Below are positions 18,282 through 28,012 of a stretch of 64,000 bases of DNA, piece after piece. Location: assembly GCA_903877095.1 (NCBI GenBank), contig CAIRCP010000167.1, forward strand, positions 46,389-110,388, in the 5' to 3' direction. Both the position numbers and the translations under genes were made by a program. This DNA is from an uncultured Actinomycetes bacterium (GTDB taxonomy: Bacteria; Actinomycetota; Actinomycetes; Mycobacteriales; Mycobacteriaceae). The notes under the pieces are model-generated. The model saw only the letters and a program-made list of their open reading frames with translations. It was not told the origin of the DNA and searched no databases. Position 1 is the stretch's first letter. Every line of letters starts with the position of its first letter.

Positions 18282-20453
18282 CTAGGCGGTCTTTTGAAGC
18301 ACGACGATCGAGCGGCCCTGGACGGTCATCGTCGTCCCGGCGGCCGCCTGGAGTTCGGTCGCGCCGCGCGGGTCGAAGGTGTCGATGATCGTCTTCCACT
18401 CCCTGGCGTAGGGGGTTTCGGGAATGACGAAGTCCACCGGGTAGGCGTGGGCGTTGAAGCACAGCAGGAACGAGTCGTCGACGATCCGTTCGCCGCGCGC
18501 GTCCGGTTCCGGCAGTGCCTCGCCGTTGAGGCCCACCGCCACCGACTTGATGCCCGAATGCCAGTCGTCGGAGGTCATCTCGACGCCGTTGCGGGTGAGC
18601 CAGTAGATGTCGCGCATATTGTGGGTGCTCTTCGACGGCCGGCCGTCGAAGAATCGCCGCCGCCGGAACACCGGGTGTTTGGCCCGCAATGCGGTGACTG
18701 TGCGGGTGAACTCCAGGATGTCGGCGTACTGCCCGGCGGCCGCCCAGTCGATCCAGGTGATCTCGTTGTCCTGACAGTAGGCGTTGTTGTTGCCGCCCTG
18801 GGTGCGGCCGATCTCGTCGCCGTGGCTGAGCATCGGAGTGCCTTGGGACAGCATCAGCGTGGCCAGGATGTTGCGCATCTGCCGGTGCCGCAGGGCAAGG
18901 ATCTCCGGATCGTCGGTCGGACCCTCGACACCGCAGTTCCACGACCGGTTGTGGTTCTCGCCGTCGCGGTTGTGTTCGCCGTTGGCGTCATTGTGTTTGT
19001 TGTTGTAGGACACCAGGTCTGGCAGCGTGAAGCCGTCGTGGCAGGTGACGAAATTGATGCTGGCGACCGGCCGCCGCCCGGTCGCCTCATAGAGGTCCGA
19101 CGATCCGGTCAGCCGGGAGGCGAATTCGCCCAGCGCCGCCGGTTCCCCGCGCCAGTAGTCCCGGACGGTGTCGCGGTACTTGCCGTTCCACTCGGTCCAC
19201 AGGCCCGGGAAGTTGCCCACCTGGTAGCCGCCCTCGCCGACGTCCCACGGTTCGGCGATGAGCTTGACCTGGCTGATGACCGGATCCTGTTGCACCAGAT
19301 CGAAAAACGCGCTGAGGCGGTCGACGTCGTAGAACTCGCGGGCCAGTGTGGAGGCAAGGTCGAAGCGGAAACCGTCGACGTGCATCTCCAACACCCAGTA
19401 CCGCAGCGAGTCCATGATCAGTTGCAGCGTGTGCGGGTGGCGGACGTTGAGGCTGTTGCCGGTGCCGGTGAAGTCCTTGTATTGCCGCGGATCGGAGTCC
19501 AGCAGACGGTAGTACGAGGCGTTGTCGATGCCCCGGAAGTTCACCGTCGGCCCCAGGTGGTCGCTTTCCCCGGTGTGGTTGTAGACCACGTCGAGGATCA
19601 CCTCGATGCCCGTGTCGTGGAACGAGCGGACCATCGACTTGAACTCGCCGACCGCCCCGCCGGCATGGCGGTTAGCCGCGTACGCGGCGTGCGGGGCGAA
19701 GAAGCCGTAGGTGTTGTAGCCCCAGTAGTTCGTCAATCCGAGCCCGAGCAGACGTTTGTCGTCCATGAACTGGTGCACCGGCATGAGTTCGATGGCGGTG
19801 ACGTTCAACGACTTCAGGTGCTCGATCACCGCCGGGTGCGCCATCCCCGCATAGGTGCCGCGCAACTCCTCGGGCACCTTCGGGTGGGTCTGCGTCATCC
19901 CCTTGACGTGCGCCTCGTAGATGATCGTCTCGTGGTACGGGGTGCACGGAGCGTGGTCGGAGCCCCACTGGAAGAACGGGTTGATGACCACGCTCAGCAT
20001 CGTGTGGCCCAGCGAATCCACCCGCGGCGGCGTGCCGCCGTCCGCCGGATCCCCGTGGTTGAGGTCGTAGGAGTAGAGCGCCTGACTGAAGTCGAAGGAG
20101 CCCTCGAAGGACTTGCCGTACGGGTCGAGCAGCAACTTGCTGGAGTCGCAGCGCAGGCCCCGGGCGGGATCCCACGGACCGTGCACCCGGAACCCGTAGC
20201 GCTGGCCGGGAGCGACGGTCGGCAGGTAGGCATGCCAGACGAAGACGTCGACTTCATCGAGTTCGATTCGGGTCTCGGCGCCGTTGTCGTCGATGAGGCA
20301 TAACTCGACGCGTTCGGCCACCTCGGAGAACACCGAGAAGTTGGTGCCTGCGCCGTCGAAGGTCGCGCCGAGCGGGTAAGGCGTGCCGGGCCAGACCGTG
20401 GGAGGGCGGGCGGGGTCGGTCGTGGGATGGCGGACGGGATCCGGCGGAGCCAT
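18282..20453 (-). CDS. treX: Glycogen debranching enzyme (isoamylase type)
   Basis: GH13 isoamylase/GlgX-type enzyme that removes alpha-1,6 branches, giving TreY linear chains; 723 aa. An N-terminal CBM48 (PYPLGATFDGAGTNFSVFSEVAERVELCL) precedes the barrel, which shows DVVYNHTGE, DGFRFDLAS (nucleophile), LIAEPWD (acid/base) and NFVTCHDGFTL (third acid). First gene of the trehalose operon. The ATG at 20453 has a TAAGGT -10 box 6 nt upstream. Corresponds to Rv1564c. Confidence 0.95.
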   Translation of the reverse strand: MAPPDPVRHPTTDPARPPTVWPGTPYPLGATFDGAGTNFSVFSEVAERVELCLIDDNGAETRIELDEVDVFVWHAYLPTVAPGQRYGFRVHGPWDPARGLRCDSSKLLLDPYGKSFEGSFDFSQALYSYDLNHGDPADGGTPPRVDSLGHTMLSVVINPFFQWGSDHAPCTPYHETIIYEAHVKGMTQTHPKVPEELRGTYAGMAHPAVIEHLKSLNVTAIELMPVHQFMDDKRLLGLGLTNYWGYNTYGFFAPHAAYAANRHAGGAVGEFKSMVRSFHDTGIEVILDVVYNHTGESDHLGPTVNFRGIDNASYYRLLDSDPRQYKDFTGTGNSLNVRHPHTLQLIMDSLRYWVLEMHVDGFRFDLASTLAREFYDVDRLSAFFDLVQQDPVISQVKLIAEPWDVGEGGYQVGNFPGLWTEWNGKYRDTVRDYWRGEPAALGEFASRLTGSSDLYEATGRRPVASINFVTCHDGFTLPDLVSYNNKHNDANGEHNRDGENHNRSWNCGVEGPTDDPEILALRHRQMRNILATLMLSQGTPMLSHGDEIGRTQGGNNNAYCQDNEITWIDWAAAGQYADILEFTRTVTALRAKHPVFRRRRFFDGRPSKSTHNMRDIYWLTRNGVEMTSDDWHSGIKSVAVGLNGEALPEPDARGERIVDDSFLLCFNAHAYPVDFVIPETPYAREWKTIIDTFDPRGATELQAAAGTTMTVQGRSIVVLQKTA

Positions 20454-20459
20454 GTGTCG

Positions 20460-20465
20460 ACCTTA
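20460..20465 (-). promoter_or_regulatory. Leaderless -10 element of treXYZ
   Basis: On the minus strand TAAGGT ends 6 nt before the treX ATG. This is the only visible promoter for the trehalose operon; the upstream acyltransferase gene on the same strand ends 41 bp away, so read-through is also possible. Confidence 0.45.
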
Positions 20466-20494
20466 TCGACGTGCGCGCGCTTTGGCCGGGCTTG

Positions 20495-22786
20495 TCACCA
20501 CCAACCTGTCGCGGCCCCGATCTGGCGGCCCAGTTCGGGTGTCATGGTCCGCATGTAGGTCGCCGAGATGTGGTGGGAGTCGTGGTAGATCAGCACGTTG
20601 CCCTCGATCGCGCGGCAGTAATCGGCCCGGCACACCGCGTCGCTCATGTCCAGCGGTTTGAGCAACGGGAACCGCGCGACGAAGTCCAGGGTCTGGTTGC
20701 GTTCGGACAGCACCGTGAAGCGGTCGATCCCGCACGACACCGCGTCGCCCCCCTTGGCCAGACAGTCCGCCGGGATGAACGGCTTATTGCCTTTGCCCAC
20801 CAGCCACGGGGTGTCTCGCATCGCCAGGATGGGAATGCCGGCGTCGCTGAGCGCCTGCCAGATTCCGATGTAGGTGCCGGGCATGATGTCGCCGGGCTTG
20901 ATGTTCCACGGCCGGGTGGACGTGGTGAACACGAAGTCCGGGTGATCGGCGATCAGCCGGGGCAGCACCTTCTCGTTCCACTGCCGGCACTTCGGGTAGG
21001 GCCGGTTGTCGCCCATCACCAGCGGATTGGGCTCAGTGGTCAGTGGGCAGCCCATCTTGAGGTAGGTGACGACCTTGAACCCGTGCTCCTTGCCGAGCGC
21101 GTCCAGCGCGGTGATCCAGTGTTCGGCGTGTGAGCCGCCGGCCAGCGCGATGGTGCGCGTCGCCTTCGGATCGCCGTACGTGCAGTTGATGATTCCGGTG
21201 TTGTCGAAGTCGCTGATGCAGCCGTCGTTGGTGGACGCCGGCACGTCGTCCTGCGCTTCGAGCACGGTCGGCCGGAACGGCAGTTGCGGCACCTTGGCGC
21301 GGTTGAGCAGCGCCCGGGCGCCCGGGTAGCCGTCGGCGGTGAGGCCGGCCAGTTCGTTGCCGCCGGCGCGCTCGGTCACGACGTGCTCGCGCCAGGCGAA
21401 GGACGTGACCGTCAGCGCCAACGCGAGCAGGGTGATCGCGGTGCCTCCGACGGTCGCCGGACGGGGCAGCCTATTGCGCCGAGACCGGGCTGGCCGGGGC
21501 GACCGTCCCTGAAAGCGCGCGGCCGATGTGCGCTGAAAGCGCGCGGCCGATGTGCGCTGATAGCGCGCGGCCGATGTGCGCTGATAGCGCGCGGCCGATG
21601 TGCGCTGATAGCGCGCGGCCGATGTGCGCTGAAAGCGCAGCGGCTCCTCGACGAACCGCATGGTCAGATATGCCAGGATCCCGGACACCAGCAGGATCAC
21701 CAGCCCGTCGAGGAATCCGGCATGGGCGCCGCCGCTGAAGGCCAGCCAGAAGATCAGCAGCGGCCAGTGCCACAGATACAGCGAGTACGCCATCGAGCCC
21801 AGCGTCACCAGCGGGCGGGTGGCCAGCAGGCGGTTCGGTCCCGGCAACCGGTCGCGGGTGGACAGGCGGGCCCCGCGGTTGGCGCCGGCCAGGATGAGCA
21901 GCATGGTGGCACCCACCGGCACCAGCGCCCACGGCCCGGGGAACTCCTTGACGCCGTCGATCAGCGCCCCACACGAGAGGATGGCCAGGATCCCGATCAC
22001 GGCGAGCAGGGTCCGCAGCCACATCGGCCAGGCGACGTACGGCACGAGCGCCCCGATCAGGACCCCCAGCAGCAGTTCCCACGCCCGGGCGAAGCTGTTG
22101 TAGTAGGCCGTGACCTGGTCGTTCTGATGCGCGACGATCGCGAACACGAACGACGCGACCGTCAACGTCGTGAAGAGCACCACGAATACCGTCCGCAACC
22201 GGTTACTGCCGATGCGGCCGCGCAGCACTGCCGCCAGTACGAGAACCAGCAGCAGGAAGCCGATGTAGAACTGGCCCTGCACCGACATCGACCAGATGTG
22301 CTGCAGCGGCGACACCGCTTCACTGGCGCGCAGATAGTTCGAGGCCGTCGTGGCCAGTTCCCAGTTCTGGTAGTAGCCCAGGCTGGCCAGACTCTGGTCG
22401 GCGAAAGTCTCCCAGCGGGTCTGCGGCTGGATCAGAACGGTCAGCACCGCCGAGGCCGCCAGTACCACCACCAGCGCCGGAATGAGGCGTCGCACCAGCC
22501 GTTTGACATTCGGGCGGGGGGAGAGCGACGTCCCGGGCGTCAGGGCGTTGCGCAGAACCGAGCCGCCGAAGAAGAAACCCGACAGGGCCAGGAAAACGTC
22601 GACGCCGCCGGACACCCTGCCGAACCACACGTGGAAGATCGCCACCAACGCGATCGCCACGCCCCGCAAACCGTCCAGGTCGTGCCGATACAACGCCTCA
22701 CGCCCGACCGGTGCCGGGACGGTCGCTACCACGTCGACGACGGTCGGGACCGTAGTCTCCGGCGGCCGGATGAGGGTGAGGGTCAT
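20495..22786 (-). CDS. Acyltransferase-3 / SGNH membrane acyltransferase
   Basis: 763 aa, corresponding to Rv1565c. Residues ~30-375 are an OafA-type acyltransferase-3 domain: [20 protein letters not shown] carries the conserved His near the start of helix 1, and about ten helices follow. Residues ~470-763 form an extracytoplasmic SGNH domain with [10 protein letters not shown] as block I (GGSH in place of GDSH) and [13 protein letters not shown] as the Asp-His block. Such proteins transfer acyl groups to cell-envelope glycans or glycolipids. The linker (about residues 382-425) is made of five copies of an 8-residue basic repeat encoded by a 24-bp minisatellite. It lies between treX and the divergent bioA; a TAGATT -10 lies 11 nt upstream of the ATG. 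Confidence 0.9.
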   Translation of the reverse strand: MTLTLIRPPETTVPTVVDVVATVPAPVGREALYRHDLDGLRGVAIALVAIFHVWFGRVSGGVDVFLALSGFFFGGSVLRNALTPGTSLSPRPNVKRLVRRLIPALVVVLAASAVLTVLIQPQTRWETFADQSLASLGYYQNWELATTASNYLRASEAVSPLQHIWSMSVQGQFYIGFLLLVLVLAAVLRGRIGSNRLRTVFVVLFTTLTVASFVFAIVAHQNDQVTAYYNSFARAWELLLGVLIGALVPYVAWPMWLRTLLAVIGILAILSCGALIDGVKEFPGPWALVPVGATMLLILAGANRGARLSTRDRLPGPNRLLATRPLVTLGSMAYSLYLWHWPLLIFWLAFSGGAHAGFLDGLVILLVSGILAYLTMRFVEEPLRFQRTSAARYQRTSAARYQRTSAARYQRTSAARFQRTSAARFQGRSPRPARSRRNRLPRPATVGGTAITLLALALTVTSFAWREHVVTERAGGNELAGLTADGYPGARALLNRAKVPQLPFRPTVLEAQDDVPASTNDGCISDFDNTGIINCTYGDPKATRTIALAGGSHAEHWITALDALGKEHGFKVVTYLKMGCPLTTEPNPLVMGDNRPYPKCRQWNEKVLPRLIADHPDFVFTTSTRPWNIKPGDIMPGTYIGIWQALSDAGIPILAMRDTPWLVGKGNKPFIPADCLAKGGDAVSCGIDRFTVLSERNQTLDFVARFPLLKPLDMSDAVCRADYCRAIEGNVLIYHDSHHISATYMRTMTPELGRQIGAATGWW
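21509..21640 (-). repeat. In-frame 24-bp minisatellite in the acyltransferase linker
   Basis: Five complete 24-bp units begin at 21509, 21533, 21557, 21581 and 21605, with a partial sixth at 21629. They differ only at one position (GAAAGC or GATAGC), which changes Phe to Tyr. Each encodes [F/Y]QRTSAAR, so the array is an Arg-rich linker between the membrane and SGNH domains. Unit length is a multiple of three, so copy-number change keeps the frame. Confidence 0.95.
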
Positions 22787-22872
22787 GATCGCCCGACAAT
22801 CTACCAATTTCCCAGGTCGGCTGATCAGCGGCGACGAACCGGCGCACAGCAGGCCGGCGGCGGGCGGCCTAT

Positions 22873-22878
22873 TAGGCT
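22873..22878 (+). promoter_or_regulatory. Leaderless -10 element of bioA
   Basis: TAGGCT ends 7 nt before the GTG start of bioA. The 99-bp gap is shared with the divergent acyltransferase promoter. I saw no clear BioQ-type inverted repeat here. Confidence 0.5.
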
Positions 22879-22885
22879 CAGGCGC

Positions 22886-24178
22886 GTGTCGGCGTTGACC
22901 CCACAGCAGATCAGCGCCATCGACGCCGCGCACATCTGGCACCCCTACAGCACCCTGGGTCCCGAGGCGATCGCCCCCGTCGTCGCCACCGGGGCCAAGG
23001 GCGCCTGGCTGACGGTCGTGCGCGACGGCGTCGAATGCCGGGTGCTCGACGCGATGGCCTCCTGGTGGACCGCGGTCCACGGCCACGGCCACCCTGTTCT
23101 CGACGCCGCAATCACCCGGCAGCTGGGCGTGATGAACCACGTCATGTTCGGCGGCCTGACCCACGAACCGGCCGCGCGGCTGGCTCAACTTCTCGTCGAC
23201 ATCACCCCGGCGGGGTTGGACACGGTGTTCTTCTCCGATTCCGGTTCCGTCGGCGTCGAGGTGGCGGTGAAGATGGCGCTGCAGTACTGGCGCAGCACCG
23301 GCCGGTTCGCCAAACACCGGCTGATGACCTGGCGTGGCGGCTACCACGGCGACACCTTCACCCCGATGAGCGTGTGCGATCCCGACGGCGGCATGCACTC
23401 GCTGTGGCGCGATGTGCTGGCCGAACAGATCTTCGCGCCGCCGGTGCCGGGTGTCTACGACCCCGGCTACGTCGGTGCCTTCGAAGCCCAAATGTCCACG
23501 TATGCAGACGAACTCGCGGCTGTCATCGTCGAGCCGGTGGTCCAGGGCGCCGGTGGTATGCGCTTCCACGACCCGCGGTACCTCACCGATCTGCGGGCGA
23601 TCTGTGACCGCTACGGTGTACTGCTGATCTTCGACGAGATCGCCACCGGATTCGGTCGGACGGGGGAGTTGTTCGCGGCGGATCACGCCGGCGTCAGCCC
23701 GGACATCATGTGCGTCGGCAAGGCCTTGACCGGCGGCTACATCACGCTGGCCGCCACGCTGTGCACCCGGCGCATCGCCGAGACCATCAGCGGCGGCGAG
23801 GCCGGCGCGCTGATGCACGGGCCGACGTTCATGGCCAACCCGCTGGCGTGTGCGGTGGCGGTGGCGTCGGTGGAACTGCTGCTCGGCCAGGACTGGCGCG
23901 CGCGGGTCACCGAGATCGGCGACGGCCTGCGCACCGGGCTGGCAGCCGCCCGCGCGCTGCCCGGCGTGGCCGACGTCCGGGTCTGCGGGGCCATCGGGGT
24001 GATCGAGACCTACCGGCCCGTCGACCTTCGCGTGGCGACCCCGGTGGCGCTCGACAACGGGGTGTGGCTGCGACCCTTCCGCAACCTGATCTACGCGATG
24101 CCGCCGTTCATCTGCACCGCGCCCGAGGTCGGGCAGATCACCTCCGCCATGGTGGCGGTCGCGCGCGAATTAGGCTGA
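22886..24178 (+). CDS. bioA: Adenosylmethionine-8-amino-7-oxononanoate aminotransferase
   Basis: Second-to-third step of biotin ring assembly: converts 7-keto-8-aminopelargonate (KAPA) to 7,8-diaminopelargonate using S-adenosylmethionine as amino donor. 430 aa, class III PLP aminotransferase. IWHPYSTLG at the N-terminus and WRGGYHGDT are BioA-specific; the PLP aspartate is in [13 protein letters not shown] and the Schiff-base lysine in [10 protein letters not shown]. The GTG start was chosen because the leaderless -10 sits 7 nt upstream; the open frame continues upstream but reads as antisense of the acyltransferase. First gene of bioA-bioF-bioD. Confidence 0.95.
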   Translation: MSALTPQQISAIDAAHIWHPYSTLGPEAIAPVVATGAKGAWLTVVRDGVECRVLDAMASWWTAVHGHGHPVLDAAITRQLGVMNHVMFGGLTHEPAARLAQLLVDITPAGLDTVFFSDSGSVGVEVAVKMALQYWRSTGRFAKHRLMTWRGGYHGDTFTPMSVCDPDGGMHSLWRDVLAEQIFAPPVPGVYDPGYVGAFEAQMSTYADELAAVIVEPVVQGAGGMRFHDPRYLTDLRAICDRYGVLLIFDEIATGFGRTGELFAADHAGVSPDIMCVGKALTGGYITLAATLCTRRIAETISGGEAGALMHGPTFMANPLACAVAVASVELLLGQDWRARVTEIGDGLRTGLAAARALPGVADVRVCGAIGVIETYRPVDLRVATPVALDNGVWLRPFRNLIYAMPPFICTAPEVGQITSAMVAVARELG

Positions 24179-24184
24179 GCGGCG

Positions 24185-25330
24185 ATGACGCCCGGAACCG
24201 ACACCTCCCCGCTGGCCTGGCTGGGCACCGCGGAAGGCGCTCGCCGCGACGCCGGGCTGCGCCGGTCGCTGGCGTCGCGCTCCGCGGTCGCGGTCGAGGT
24301 GGATCTGGCCTCCAATGACTACCTCGGCCTGGCCCGCCATCCGCAGGTGGTCGACGCCGGGGTCCGGGCACTGCAGACCTGGGGTGCCGGGTCCACCGGA
24401 TCGCGGCTGGTCACCGGCAACACCGAACTGCACGAGGAATTCGAGTCCGCGCTGGCCGAATTCGTCGACGCACCTGCGGCGTTGGTGTTCTCCTCCGGGT
24501 ACACCGCCAACCTGGGCGCGGTGACGGCGTTATCGGGGCGCGGATCTCTGGTGGTGTCCGACGCCGCCGCGCACGCCTCGCTGGTCGACGCCTGCCGGCT
24601 GTCCCGGGCACGGGTCGTCGTAACGCCGCACTTGGATGTGGGGGCCGTCGCGGCGGCCCTGGCGGCCCGGGACGAGGGACGCGCCCTGGTGGTCACCGAC
24701 TCCGTCTTCAGCACCGACGGTGGGCTGGCTCCCCTGCGGGAACTGCACGAGGTGTGCCGCGCGCACGGGGCCCTGCTGCTGGTCGACGAGGCCCACGGCC
24801 TGGGCGTGCGCGGCGTTGGCGGCCGGGGCCTGCTGCACGAGGTCGGCTTGGCGGGGGCGCCCGATGTAGTGATGACGACGACGTTGTCGAAGGCGCTCGG
24901 CAGCCAGGGCGGCGCGGTGGTCGGACCCGAGGCCGTGCGCGATCACCTGATCAACACCGCGCGGCCGTTCATCTTCGACACCGCCCTGGCCCCGGCGGCG
25001 CTCGGCGCCGCGCTGGGGGCGCTGCGGGTGCTTGCCGAAGAACCCTGGCGGCCGCAGGCGGTGCTGACCAACGCCGCCACCCTGGCCGATGCCTGCGGGG
25101 TGGCCGAGCGTCCGCAGTCCGCGGTGGTGTCCGTCGTCCTGGGCGACCCCGACCGTGCCCTGGCAGCGGCAGCCGCCTGCCTGGACGCCGGCGTGCGCGT
25201 GGGGTGTTTCCGCCCGCCATCGGTCCCGCCGGGCACCTCCCGGCTGCGGTTGACCGCCCGGGCGTCGTTGTCCGACGACGACCTCCAACTGGCCTGCGAC
25301 GTGCTGACGGCAGTTCTCGGCACGGTCTGA
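24185..25330 (+). CDS. bioF: 8-amino-7-oxononanoate synthase (KAPA synthase)
   Basis: PLP enzyme that condenses alanine with pimeloyl thioester to make KAPA, the substrate of BioA; 381 aa. [15 protein letters not shown] and [19 protein letters not shown] are diagnostic for the alpha-oxoamine synthase family, [11 protein letters not shown] gives the PLP aspartate, and [13 protein letters not shown] the Schiff-base lysine. It starts 6 bp after bioA and ends inside the bioD start codon, so the three genes form one operon. Equivalent to Rv1569. Confidence 0.94.
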   Translation: MTPGTDTSPLAWLGTAEGARRDAGLRRSLASRSAVAVEVDLASNDYLGLARHPQVVDAGVRALQTWGAGSTGSRLVTGNTELHEEFESALAEFVDAPAALVFSSGYTANLGAVTALSGRGSLVVSDAAAHASLVDACRLSRARVVVTPHLDVGAVAAALAARDEGRALVVTDSVFSTDGGLAPLRELHEVCRAHGALLLVDEAHGLGVRGVGGRGLLHEVGLAGAPDVVMTTTLSKALGSQGGAVVGPEAVRDHLINTARPFIFDTALAPAALGAALGALRVLAEEPWRPQAVLTNAATLADACGVAERPQSAVVSVVLGDPDRALAAAAACLDAGVRVGCFRPPSVPPGTSRLRLTARASLSDDDLQLACDVLTAVLGTV

Positions 25331-26016
25331 TGGCCGTCCTCGTCGTCACCGGGACCGGCACCGGCGTCGGGAAGACCATCACCACCGCTGCGCTGGCCAG
25401 CGCCGCCCGCGCCGCCGGGATCGACGTGACGGTGTGCAAACCGGTCCAGACCGGCTCCGGTGCCGACGGCAGCGGAGACGACGACCTCGCCGACGTCGAG
25501 CGCCTGGCTGGGGTGACCGCGCTGGTCTCGGTGGCCCGGTATCCCGAGCCGCTGGCACCGGCGGCGGCCGCCGAGCGTTGCGGCCGGCCGCTGCCGTCGG
25601 CCGCGGAGATTCTCGCCGCGGTCCGCGCTGCTGACCGGCCCGGTCGGCTGACGCTGGTGGAGGGCGCCGGTGGCCTGCTGGTCGAGATCGCCGCCGCAGG
25701 GGTGACGCTGCGCGATCTCGCCATCGACCTGCGGGCCCCGGTGCTGGTCGTGTGCCACGCCGGGCTGGGCACCCTCAACCACACCGCCATGACAGTGGAA
25801 TGCGTTGAGCACAAACACCTTTCCTGCGCCGGCCTGGTGATCGGATCATGGCCCGAGCAGGCCGGCGCCGCCGAAACCTACAACCGGACGGTGTTGCCCG
25901 GGCTGGCCCCGGTCCGCGCGGTGCTGCCCGCCGGGGCGGGCGCGCTGGCACCGGAGCAGTTCGCCGCGATGAGCCGGGCGGCGTTCGACCCGACGTGGGT
26001 TACCGGGCTGGTCTGA
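25330..26016 (+). CDS. bioD: Dethiobiotin synthetase
   Basis: ATP-dependent carboxylase that closes the ureido ring to give dethiobiotin; 228 aa. P-loop [14 protein letters not shown] at residues 7-20, substrate motif CKPVQTG, and [11 protein letters not shown] near residue 111 match BioD. The ATG overlaps the bioF TGA. The product is the substrate of BioB encoded 148 bp downstream; the gap holds what looks like a remnant gene. Confidence 0.94.
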   Translation: MAVLVVTGTGTGVGKTITTAALASAARAAGIDVTVCKPVQTGSGADGSGDDDLADVERLAGVTALVSVARYPEPLAPAAAAERCGRPLPSAAEILAAVRAADRPGRLTLVEGAGGLLVEIAAAGVTLRDLAIDLRAPVLVVCHAGLGTLNHTAMTVECVEHKHLSCAGLVIGSWPEQAGAAETYNRTVLPGLAPVRAVLPAGAGALAPEQFAAMSRAAFDPTWVTGLV

Positions 26017-26018
26017 CG

Positions 26019-26168
26019 GTGGCGCACTCCATCGAGTTGCTGCCCGAACCCGACCCCGACGCCCACGCCGAGGCCGCCGAGGCGACCGGACTGCGCCGGT
26101 GGGACAGCGACCAGCGGGTCGACCATCTGCGGCTGGGGCGATCCGGTGGACTAACCTGTCCTGCGTGA
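26019..26168 (+). pseudogene. Truncated remnant of an Rv1571-like (2'-5' RNA ligase family) gene
   Basis: Immediately after bioD a GTG opens a 49-codon frame beginning [19 protein letters not shown]. From memory, the mycobacterial gene downstream of bioD (Rv1571) starts in a very similar way and is about 169 residues long with a 2'-5' RNA ligase-like fold. Here the frame soon changes character and stops inside the bioB start. This fits an internal deletion that left the 5' end, but a small functional peptide cannot be excluded. Identification rests on one short stretch. Confidence 0.35.
26152..26157 (+). promoter_or_regulatory. Leaderless -10 element of bioB
   Basis: TAACCT ends 7 nt before the GTG at 26165, so bioB probably has its own leaderless promoter separate from bioAFD. 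Confidence 0.5.
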
Positions 26169-27160
26169 CAGACCTCCTGGCTGAAGCCCGCGAACAGGTA
26201 TTGGAGCGCGGCGAAGGACTGTCCCGCGAACAGGTACTCGAGGTGCTCCGGCTGCCCGACGACCAGCTTGAGGAACTGCTGGCCCTGGCCCACGAGGTGC
26301 GGATGCGCTGGTGCGGCCCGGAGGTCGAGGTCGAGGGCATCATCAGCCTCAAGACCGGCGGCTGCCCGGAGGACTGCCACTTCTGCGCGCAGTCCGGGCT
26401 GTTCGCCTCCCCGGTCCGCAGCGCCTGGCTGGACATCCCGAGCCTGGTGGAAGCCGCCAAGCAGACCGCCAAGACCGGCGCCACCGAATTCTGCATCGTG
26501 GCCGCTGTACGCGGCCCCGACGAGCGGCTGATGGCTCAGGTGGCCGCGGGCATCGAAGCGATCCGCAACGAGGTCGACATCCATGTCGCCTGCTCCCTGG
26601 GCATGCTCACCCAGGAACAGGTGGACCGCCTCGCCGAGATGGGCGTGCACCGCTACAACCACAACCTCGAATCGGCGCGGTCGTTCTTCCCCAACGTGGT
26701 CACCACCCACACCTGGGAGGAGCGCCGGGACACCCTGCAGATGGTGCGCGATGCCGGGATGGAAGTCTGCTGCGGCGGCATCCTCGGCATGGGCGAGACG
26801 CTGGAGCAGCGCGCCGAGTTCGCCGCCGAGCTGGCCGAACTCGATCCGCACGAGGTCCCGTTGAACTTCCTCAACCCGCGGCCGGGAACGCCGTTCGGCG
26901 ATCTCGAGGTGATGCCGGCCGCCGAGGCACTCAAAGCCGTCGCGGCGTTCCGGCTGGCGCTGCCGCGCACCATGCTGCGGTTCGCCGGCGGCCGCGAGAT
27001 CACCCTGGGCGACCTGGGCGCCAAGCAGGGCATCCTGGGCGGCATCAACGCGGTGATCGTCGGAAACTACCTGACCACGCTGGGTCGCCCTGCTGAAGCC
27101 GATCTGGAACTGCTGGACGATCTGCAGATGCCGATCAAGGCGCTCAACGCCAGCTTGTAG
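26165..27160 (+). CDS. bioB: Biotin synthase (radical SAM)
   Basis: Inserts sulfur into dethiobiotin, the last step of biotin synthesis; 331 aa. The radical-SAM cluster motif [11 protein letters not shown] provides C67, C71 and C74; the substrate and second-cluster region shows [23 protein letters not shown] and [11 protein letters not shown], and the conserved Arg of the auxiliary cluster is in [12 protein letters not shown]. The GTG start is placed by the -10 box 7 nt upstream. It is followed after 16 bp by a small Cys-containing gene (27177) that appears to be its dedicated partner. Confidence 0.95.
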   Translation: MTDLLAEAREQVLERGEGLSREQVLEVLRLPDDQLEELLALAHEVRMRWCGPEVEVEGIISLKTGGCPEDCHFCAQSGLFASPVRSAWLDIPSLVEAAKQTAKTGATEFCIVAAVRGPDERLMAQVAAGIEAIRNEVDIHVACSLGMLTQEQVDRLAEMGVHRYNHNLESARSFFPNVVTTHTWEERRDTLQMVRDAGMEVCCGGILGMGETLEQRAEFAAELAELDPHEVPLNFLNPRPGTPFGDLEVMPAAEALKAVAAFRLALPRTMLRFAGGREITLGDLGAKQGILGGINAVIVGNYLTTLGRPAEADLELLDDLQMPIKALNASL

Positions 27161-27176
27161 TTGAAAAGACTTCAGA

Positions 27177-27404
27177 ATGACCGACGAGCTTCTCCCCCCC
27201 GTGGGCGCCGGCGTGTTCAACGTGTACACCGGTGAACGGCACGGCGAGGTCGAACCGCTCACCGCACGCCTGGGACTGGAGCCGCCGCGGTTCTGCGCCG
27301 CGTGCGGCCGGCGGATGATCGTCCAGGTGCGCCCCGACGGATGGTGGGCGCAGTGCTCGCGGCACGGCCGCGTGGATTCGCAGGAACTGGAGACGCGGCG
27401 ATGA
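27177..27404 (+). CDS. bsaP: Biotin synthase auxiliary protein (Rv1590 family)
   Basis: 75-aa soluble protein. It has three cysteines, CAACGRRM (a CxxC pair) and QCSRHG, plus histidines, giving a likely metal or Fe-S site in the C-terminal half. It corresponds to Rv1590 by position and size. As I recall, this family has been reported as BsaP, an Fe-S protein needed for mycobacterial BioB activity, probably by repairing its auxiliary cluster. Its location directly after bioB fits this. The stop overlaps the next start (ATGA). Confidence 0.72.
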   Translation: MTDELLPPVGAGVFNVYTGERHGEVEPLTARLGLEPPRFCAACGRRMIVQVRPDGWWAQCSRHGRVDSQELETRR

Positions 27405-28012
27405 CAACCCTCGTGGGTCAGCCCCCGCGTCACTCCCTAAGGTTCGCTGCACTGGGTTTGATCGGCGGCCTTGCCCTGTCCGGCGCCGCATTGGGCGCCG
27501 TCTGGGCCTGGATCGCCCCGCCGATCCACACCTTCACCGCCCTGGCCAAGTCCGGCGACCGCGTCGACGCCTTCCTGGGCAAGGAATCCGACAATCTGTT
27601 CGTGGCGAGCGCGATGATGATCGGTCTGCTGAGCTTCCTTGCCATCGTCTCGGCAGTGCTGGCCTGGCAGTGGCGGGCCCACCGCGGGCCGGTTCTGGTC
27701 ACCGCGCTCTGGCTTGGCCAGCTGGCCGCGGGCGGCGCAGCCACGGGAGTCGGCGCGGCACTGGCGCATTGGCGTTACGGCACCGCCGACCACGACGGGG
27801 CGGCGCTGAGTCCGGACAACCGGGTGGCCTACTTCACCGAGGCGCCGCCGGTCCTCGTCGGACACCACCCGCTGCAGATCGCTGTCACGCTGCTGCTGCC
27901 CGCGGCGCTGGCCGCGCTGGTCTACTCGTTCCTGACGGTGGCGACACCGCGCGACGATCTGGGGGCCTGGCCGGAGGAAGATCCGCTCGCCCGCGCCGCG
28001 ACGGTGTACTGA
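27401..28012 (+). CDS. DUF2567-family membrane protein
   Basis: 203 aa with four predicted transmembrane helices (about 14-36, 67-86, 94-117, 157-178) and an extracytoplasmic loop after the first, containing [11 protein letters not shown]. It matches Rv1591 by position, size and topology; family function is unknown. The ATG overlaps the bsaP stop, so it is co-translated with it. The stop codon abuts that of the convergent lipase gene. Confidence 0.78.
   Translation: MTTLVGQPPRHSLRFAALGLIGGLALSGAALGAVWAWIAPPIHTFTALAKSGDRVDAFLGKESDNLFVASAMMIGLLSFLAIVSAVLAWQWRAHRGPVLVTALWLGQLAAGGAATGVGAALAHWRYGTADHDGAALSPDNRVAYFTEAPPVLVGHHPLQIAVTLLLPAALAALVYSFLTVATPRDDLGAWPEEDPLARAATVY

Noticed and set aside
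16026..20303. A 1425-codon open frame antisense to treY and treX
   Set aside because: Shadow of the trehalose genes in GC-rich DNA; no start context and no recognisable domains.
21509..21640. Possible CRISPR array (regular 24-bp repeats)
   Set aside because: Units are directly adjacent without unique spacers, keep reading frame and encode a linker; no cas genes nearby.
22787..22885. BioQ/BirA-type operator between the acyltransferase gene and bioA
   Set aside because: I found no convincing inverted repeat; only the two -10 elements stand out.
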